Positions 57,838 to 64,000 of a stretch of DNA of 64,000 nt are shown here, piece by piece (positions within the stretch are counted from its first letter, which is position 1; each line of letters starts with the position of its first letter). Where the stretch lies: contig CM075649.1 in the NCBI GenBank assembly GCA_037953625.1, positions 88,913,290-88,977,289 of the forward strand, in the 5' to 3' direction. Position numbers and translations under genes: made by a program. A model generated the notes under the pieces. It was not told the DNA's origin. It saw nothing but the letters and a program-made list of their open reading frames with translations, and searched no databases. Source of the stretch: Crotalaria pallida. Lineage: Eukaryota > Streptophyta > Magnoliopsida > Fabales > Fabaceae.

Positions 57838-60800
57838 TTCCGTTCAAAATCCTTAAATGGAGAACCATCACGGACAAGGTTTTCTTAACTACAATACTCA
57901 CTTCCTTTGGTTTTACTCCCCAACTCGGAAATCAACATACCATTCTGCATTAGTACGCCGCTAAGCTCTTGCACTCAATGAAGAGTACGAATTTATGGTT
58001 TGATTTGATTAGTTTCGACACGAAGACTCTAACAGGTTTTCTAAGGTTTACTCTCCTTGCGGCTAACATTTCAAGAGTCCCACTAATAGGACTCCCAAAA
58101 TTCAGGTTTTGCTTCCCAAGGAAGTCGGAAATGGTTTCTAAGATCTGTTGGGTTTCCTCCGGAATTCTACATCAGAGGTTTGGAAAGGGTACTATTAGGC
58201 CCTAAACACTAATACCCTCAAGGGTTTGATTTATAGCCTAACCCCAAAACATACAACCTATCAACTACTCCTAAATCCTAGTCAAGAAAATTCATCATTT
58301 AAGCAAACATAATTCATATATACATCATTCAAAGTTCAGGAATACACACAACATTTCATATCAACATACCTCTCAAACACAAACATGACTCAACCACACT
58401 TCCTTCTAGGCTAGTCAAAGTCTACCTTGTCTAACTTAGGGCTAAATCCTACCTCTACACACACATTCATAACAATCAATACACTTTTTAAAATCGGTTA
58501 AAAAAGGAGTTCGGGGAATAGGATTTGCATAGCTTGCAACCAAAAATACATTTTCATCGCTAATTCTATGAAAATTGTGCAAGTAGTGTCCCTATATGTG
58601 AAAGATAATTATTACAATTTTTCAGGTCAATCCGAGTTCATTAGGTTCACTTTTGACCCTACGACCACTTTGTCAAAGAGTTGTAATTGTCGAGGGTGAA
58701 CCTACGTCAAGTTCACTTAAAAATAGTAGACAAACTCCAATTGGCTGTAAAATTTTAAAGGGACAACACCTACCCTTAGCCCAAAGTTGTGTAAAATTGT
58801 CAAACTGATCAGAGCACGTTAAATTAACTTCATTTAAAACATTAACTTGATCCAATTGGCTTGAAATGTTACATGAAACAATAATTCAACCTTAGGGTGC
58901 TTATGTCAAATTTTCAAAGTCGATCAAAATTCCTACACCCAAAAAGTTTTCCATTTTAAGTAAAAACCCTGATTTTCCCAACAGTCACCTAGCCACAAAC
59001 AAAAGATTTTAAGATCCTTGTTTGAATAATCACTAGGTATGGGGATTTAAAATTTAGGAAGAAGATCCCATACTAGTGAAACACTTAGAAAAACAATAAT
59101 ACATTTACAAAAACAAAATTCTTTTAGAAATTTGGTTCCTCTCTTGATGAGGAACAATTAGTTTCATTTGAAAAAAATTCGATAAAACTTTCAATCGTGC
59201 ACATCACCATAAAGAGCTACCTCCATCTAATTCCGTAAGAACCTAGATGAAGGAGTGAAAGATTACTCAAGATTGGAAAATTCAAAGAAAAGGAAGATGT
59301 CTTGGACTTGGAAAAATTTAGTTTAGTTCATCTTCAAAAGTTGAAACAATTACATTCCCTTTGGCTTCAAGTTTGAAAATTGAGTTTCATTCCGAATTGA
59401 TTTGAGTCGCCTAGGGAGAGTTCTTATTTAATCGAAGTGTGACTTGGTTAAAACAATTGAGTCAATTCACTCCTCGATTACTTAAGAATCCTTGCTTTTA
59501 TTACTATTTCTTGAAAATTTGTTGTGCGACCTCACGATCCATTTGGAATGATTGTGGCCCGGTGCAACATTTTGAAATTCGTTTTAAACACTCACATCAT
59601 TAAACAAACCATCATAATAATATTCACCCTCAAGCATCAAATAAAATTCACTTTAAAGAAGCAATCCACGTATAAACATATACACACCTATACTAGTAAC
59701 AATCTAGTTAAAATTCGGTTCGGGCACCTTTCGATTGAATTAAAACCCCTATCTCGATTAAATATACCTCTTTCCCTTATAAAATTTTATTATTGTAACT
59801 CGGGGTTCAAGTTCAATCGTTAGAAGCTCCAACTTATCTTTCGTTTAGTATTAACGTTATCGGAATTAAATTAGTGGTGAAACCAACTACGGGTTCAACA
59901 GAAATGTTTTTGTTGTTTTCGTTGATTCTAATCTAGTCGATGTGAACTAAATCACTCGGTTAGATTAGTATCGAGTCGATAGATTATTTTGATTTTTATA
60001 GTTCCACTTCCAATTTCCTTCCGCTTACTTTAATGCTAAACTATTCCACACATCAACATATTTCGAGGACCTTTCGGTTGAGTTCGAACCACTTCCAAAT
60101 TGAGCAAAAAAGTTTCTTTTATGTTTATAAATCAAATTGGTATGGTTCAGCAGTTTGAATCCGATCAATCGGTACTCGATTCTTATTCCACATTTGGTGT
60201 CACAGTCACTTGAATCGAGAGTAGCCATGAAGCCGATTACTAATTTAATATAAACATTCTTTTTCGCTCTCTAAGATACTAGTTTAACCAATGTTACTTT
60301 AGTCACTCGGTTGGATTAGTATCAAGGTCATAACTTGATAATCCATTCGGTTTCATTTCTAATCACCATCAAATTACTTTGACACCACACCACCCCACAA
60401 ACATACATCCAAGATATACACACATACACGGAGTCAGGCAAAAAATGATCAACAAACAATTGGGCACTAAGGTCTTATGCATAGAAAATCGTTTACTAAT
60501 TCATAGTAGTGCATGAACTCCTAGATTTCGACGACTTCACCTCCCTGTAAATGTAATGTCGAATTGGCTAGTTCCAACACTACATTATATCGATGGTAGT
60601 AGCCCTCGCAATCCAATGAATTCCTGTACTACGGTTTCAATTGCCTTGGCATTTTTCAGATTTCCTTTGTATAAAACTTTAGCTCTACATTAGCCTAACA
60701 CTTAAAACACTTCTACTTTCAACCATTCGCCTAATACCACTTAGGTTTTTTGTTTGCACTGGGGAACACTTACAATATTAAAAACTTTCCAAATTCTCTT

Positions 60801-60863
60801 CTTTTATCACTTGTCAGTTTTGCCCTTTGCAAACTCAAACCCGTTCCTTTTTCTCTTAGCATT

Positions 60864-62426
60864 TGTAACATCCCAAAATTTAATTCCAAGTTAATTAACC
60901 TAAGCTAGAATTTATGATGAAAACCATATGAAAATCATGGGTAGGAGTTAAGTGTAGTGTCTTAGAGTTAGAGTTGGCCAAAATAGGAGTTTTCATTAGA
61001 GTAATCGATTATTCTGTAGGGGTTAATCGATTACTAGGCCTCTGATGAAAACACTTAAATGTTGCAGCATTGATAATCGATTAACTCATGGAAGTAATCG
61101 ATTATCTAGTGAAGTAATCGATTACTTTAGGTGGATTAATCGATTATTTGCTCTCTGCTGAGTGTACTATAAAATGTTGCATTGAAGGGTAATCGATTAC
61201 TTGCGGTCAAGTAATCGATTACTTCAGGTCTGATGCAGAAAATAGAAATAAAGTAAGGGGCATAAACGTAATTTCCACCCCTTATCTCCCTATTTCAGCC
61301 ACATATCTTCCCCTCCCTTATCTAATTCACAATCCTCCCTCTCTCTTCCTCATCTTCTCCTTCTTTTTCTCTCCATCGCCTCTCTCTCCTTCCCTCTCAT
61401 GTCACACGGCTTTCTTCCTCCTCCCACCAAGTCCATGTGCTGCTTTTGTCCTCTTCAACCTCTAAGGTTTGGTTTCCAACCATCATCAAGCTCCACCTTT
61501 CTTTATTCTCCTCATTTTTTGGTTTTCTCTCTCTCCTCCACACAAACCACCATAAACCACCATAAACCACCCAAATCCACCATTCGAAACCTTCACCCAT
61601 GAGGTTTATCATCTTCCTCATGATTTTACCATCACCTCCTCCCTTGGTGGCCTTCCCTCTCTTCATGAAGCTCTTTCTCTCTCCTAGGGCTTCTTTCTCT
61701 CTCCCCCAATCTTGAAAATGGAGTGGAGATCGGTCTAGAGATTTGGAGTCAAGGTAGATCCGGAGTAAATTCGATGTTCTTGGAGCTTTGTGTGGGCTCT
61801 CTCCCTCTCTAAGGTAAGGGGAGTCTCTTTTCCACACATTGAGTTAGGGATAGTTGGGGTATATAATAGGACTTGGGTTAAGTAGTTAAATTGGGTTGTG
61901 GGTAGCAAAATAGCACCTGTTATAAATTGGTTTAGGGAGAATGAATGTATTTTGATTTAATTTAATAATTTAATTTAATTGTCATAAAATTTGTTAAAAA
62001 CCCCTTTTATGTATGTTGTAAATGTAGGATGTGAAGAACCCTAGGGAGTTGCCTTATATTTAAGCACGCTGAGACATACTTGAGTATGTCGATTGATATG
62101 TGAATATATGTTGTTTGTTGAGAGTTGTTATAATCCTTATGTGTATTAAAAGGGTATAATTAAGAATAAGTAATTGATTATGAGAAAATAAATAATGCAA
62201 GCTAGTAGGTGGTAAGAGGATTAGTGGTCAGAAGATTATTTTATGGCTTAATGAAAGTGTGTAGTTAGAATGCTTGAAGTGAGGTTTTAGTCTTAGTTTG
62301 GAATATATGTGTTTACGAGTTTCCTTGGTGTAATAATTAATGGATATAAGGATAATTCTCGAATGCTTGCATAAGAACTATGATGTAATCGTTTAATTGA
62401 GGTTGATGTTGTTTATTGAAAATGTA
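60864..62426 (+). mobile_element. LTR I, gypsy type, plus strand, interrupted by J
   Basis: Starts TGTAACATCCC inside element C. It has eight AATCGATT palindromes (61000-61225), a CT-rich leader (61280-61810), a donor-like CTAAG/GTAAGG at 61814 and the hairpin GACATACTTGAGTATGTC (62073-62090). It is cut by J at 62427, so the predicted acceptor and LTR end are not seen. Confidence 0.75.
61000..61225. promoter_or_regulatory. Eight AATCGATT palindromes in LTR I
   Basis: Usually written as GTAATCGATTAC or TTAATCGATTA, at 20-60 bp spacing, just before the CT-rich leader. This is the densest cluster of the motif in the window. Confidence 0.7.
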
Positions 62427-64000
62427 TGTAACACCCTTATTATATATACAAAATAATTAGTAAAAGTCTATATTTAAAATAGTGTGTTTAAAAATTTCCT
62501 TTCACAAATCAAGTTTTTGCAAATTAATATTGGGTATCCATTTACAATATAGATGGCATAACTATCGTTCCTTCTTTCCAATCATCCACTGCGCCACTCT
62601 GATCCATAAGCTCCTTAGCAAACACCTAAAATGTTAACCACATAAGGGTGAGACCATTTCACAACACAGTGGATTATAAGATAGTAAAAAGGCACATAAT
62701 AAAAGACTCAAGCATCATAATCAAACCAAGCCAGGAATAACAAAATGCTTCCCGTTCCCATTTCCAAAAACCCTTTTCATTTATATTCTTAGTTTTCTGA
62801 TTTATTTATACATTCTCTTTTCTTTTCTTTTTCTTCTTTTCTTCAATTAAATTCACATTTCTCTTTCATTTTATCCCTGGTCACGACCTACTGCGTCCGC
62901 ACTAACGTGCAGGTTACGACTTACTGCGCCCGGGTATGTTTCATTTTCATCCTTTCCCCTGGTCACGACCTACTGCGTCCGCACTAATGTGCTGGTCATG
63001 GCTTACTGCATCCGGTATGTTTCATTTTCATCCTTTCCCCTGGTCACGACCTACTGCGTCCGCACTAACGTGCTGGTCACGACTTACTGCGTCCGGGTAT
63101 GTTTCATTTTCATCCTTTCCCCTGGTCACGACCTACTGCGTCCGCACTAATGTGCTGGTCACGACTTACTGCATTAGGGTATGTTTCATTTTCATCCTTT
63201 CCCCTGGTCACGACCTACTGCGTCCGCACTAATGTGCTGGTCACGACTTACTGCGCTCGGGTATGTTTCATTTTCATTCTCCCCTGGTCACGACCTACTG
63301 CGTTCGCACTAATGTGCTGGTCACGACTTACTGCGCCCGGGTATGTTTCATTTTCATCCTTTCCCTTGGTCACGACCTACTGCGTCCGCACTAATGTGCT
63401 GGTCACGACTTACTGCGCCCGGGTATGTTTCATTTTCATCCTTTCCCCTGGTCACGACCTACTGTGTCCGCACTAATGTGCCGGTCACGACTTACTGCGT
63501 CCGGGTATGTTTTGTTTTCATGGTTTATCATAATATCACCTCTTAATCATATTAACATGTAAATTATTCCAATAAACATTTATATTATCACATTATCACA
63601 ATTATATCATATACTTCAATTAGCACAAATCAAGCGTGTTATTATTATCATCACTATTGCCATTAATTTACAAATTACATCGCCAATAACAAAAACAAAT
63701 CATACATTCCTATAATTTTTTTCCAACCAATACTCGTACTATTCGTTGGCGCTTAGAATCATTTTTAGGTATTTTCAATAAACACGTTCATCCTTAACTA
63801 AGAAATTATAATATTCTTATCATTCGAACATTCGTGCAATTTACTCATGTTTCATTAATCAATCCATCACCTATTAGCCCATACCATCATTTTATCACAA
63901 AGTGTACCTAACAATATCCCAAAAAGCAACAGATATCACAAGTAAGTCGACATACTCAGGTATGTCTCAGAGTGCTGTAAAATAAGTTATCTCCCTAAGG
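62427..64000 (-). mobile_element. LTR J, gypsy type, minus strand, runs off the window
   Basis: Starts TGTAACACCC inside LTR I, with possible TSD ATGTA (62422-62426). It aligns by eye with LTR C: CACTCTGATC near 62595 matches one near 50835, and GTCGACATACTCAGGTATGTCTC near the window end matches one near 51220. It carries an 82-bp tandem array absent from C. Confidence 0.75.
62879..63511 (-). repeat. 82-bp tandem array in LTR J, eight units
   Basis: Each unit has two half-repeats GGTCACGAC(C/T)TACTGCG separated by GTCCGCACTAATGTGCT, then GGGTATGTTTCATTTTCATC. GCAC/GTGC could form a short stem around TAAT. One unit (about 63284) is shorter. Open frames in all phases here reflect the repeat, not genes. 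Confidence 0.9.

Larger units (their letters stand above)
52635..60863 (-). mobile_element. Internal region of element C, non-coding, interrupted by solo LTR D
   Basis: Pieces 52635-52669 and 57838-60863. The first 40 bases hold the purine-tract complement and GGAATTTCGTCCCCGAAA. After D the words continue as CGAAATTCCGTTC...GGAGAACCATC, matching 4240-4275 in A. About 3 kb follow without a gag or pol frame. Segments with CACTCGGTTGGATTAG (about 59950 and 60310) are repeated. No PBS is seen before LTR I, so the 5' end of C lies outside or is lost. Confidence 0.65.

Noticed and set aside
57969..58205. 78-codon plus-strand ORF in the C interior
   Set aside because: Short, no domain, wrong strand for element C.
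61397..61837. Minus-strand 146-codon ORF and plus-strand 67-codon ORF
   Set aside because: Both lie in the CT-rich leader of LTR I, lack a recognisable domain and oppose each other.
62936..63546. Overlapping repeated ORFs (MFHFHPFPWSRPTAS type)
   Set aside because: Direct consequence of the 82-bp tandem array. Frames change with each indel.

Overview
The window is repeat-rich nuclear DNA from a flowering plant, probably a legume. The evidence is Tekay/Del-type Ty3-gypsy gag-pol with chromodomain, SIRE/Maximus-type Ty1-copia gag, an envelope-like ORF of the kind found in legume SIRE elements, and very long LTRs. I found no convincing host gene, tRNA, rRNA or CRISPR array. Almost all of the 64 kb can be read as nested LTR-retrotransposon pieces. 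The species call is inference; the element structures are read from the sequence, and five insertions are closed by perfect 5-bp target-site duplications (TSDs).

Layout. 1-1216 and 9995-10271 are one old minus-strand LTR (X), split by non-autonomous element A (1217-9994, minus, TSD CAAAC, two LTRs of about 2.97 kb around a 2.8-kb non-coding core). 10272-16420 is a second minus-strand LTR (Y), which holds a solo SIRE-type LTR (14141-15710, TSD CATTT). Gypsy element B (16421 onward, plus) entered Y: it has a 4.4-kb LTR, a PBS and a gag-pol pseudogene cut off in integrase at about 24733. The join leads into a truncated minus-strand LTR (K, 24733-25642) and a scrap of B's other LTR (25643-25884). 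Gypsy element E (25885-34781, plus) has a full gag-pol-chromodomain region with two frameshifts, one nonsense codon and a truncated 3' LTR. A LINE 5' fragment (about 34782-35095, minus) follows.

35823-50590 is a SIRE-like element (F, plus). Its 5' LTR carries a gypsy solo LTR (G, 36798-40039, TSD CATAG). Its gag is split by a complete pol-less SIRE-like element (H, 41626-47462, TSD CACTC) and resumes beyond it. F has no pol but keeps an envelope-like ORF (49452-50590) behind a promoter-like block. That ORF is cut by minus-strand gypsy element C (3' LTR 50591-52634), which itself contains a 5.2-kb solo LTR (D, 52670-57832, TSD CGAAA), a plus-strand LTR (I, 60864-62426) and a minus-strand LTR running off the end (J, 62427-64000).

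Main observation. LTRs of several unrelated families (A, E, G, D and the SIRE-type H) carry arrays of short hairpins whose loops stay constant while the two stem arms change together. In A, E and G the array lies inside a predicted intron of the LTR leader, between an AG/GTAAG donor and a pyrimidine-rich AG acceptor. A second cross-family feature is a set of interchangeable 8-bp palindromes, A(A/C)TCGA(T/G)T, clustered near the predicted promoters. Element H also replaces its missing pol with nine copies of a motif matching its own LTR end plus primer-binding site.
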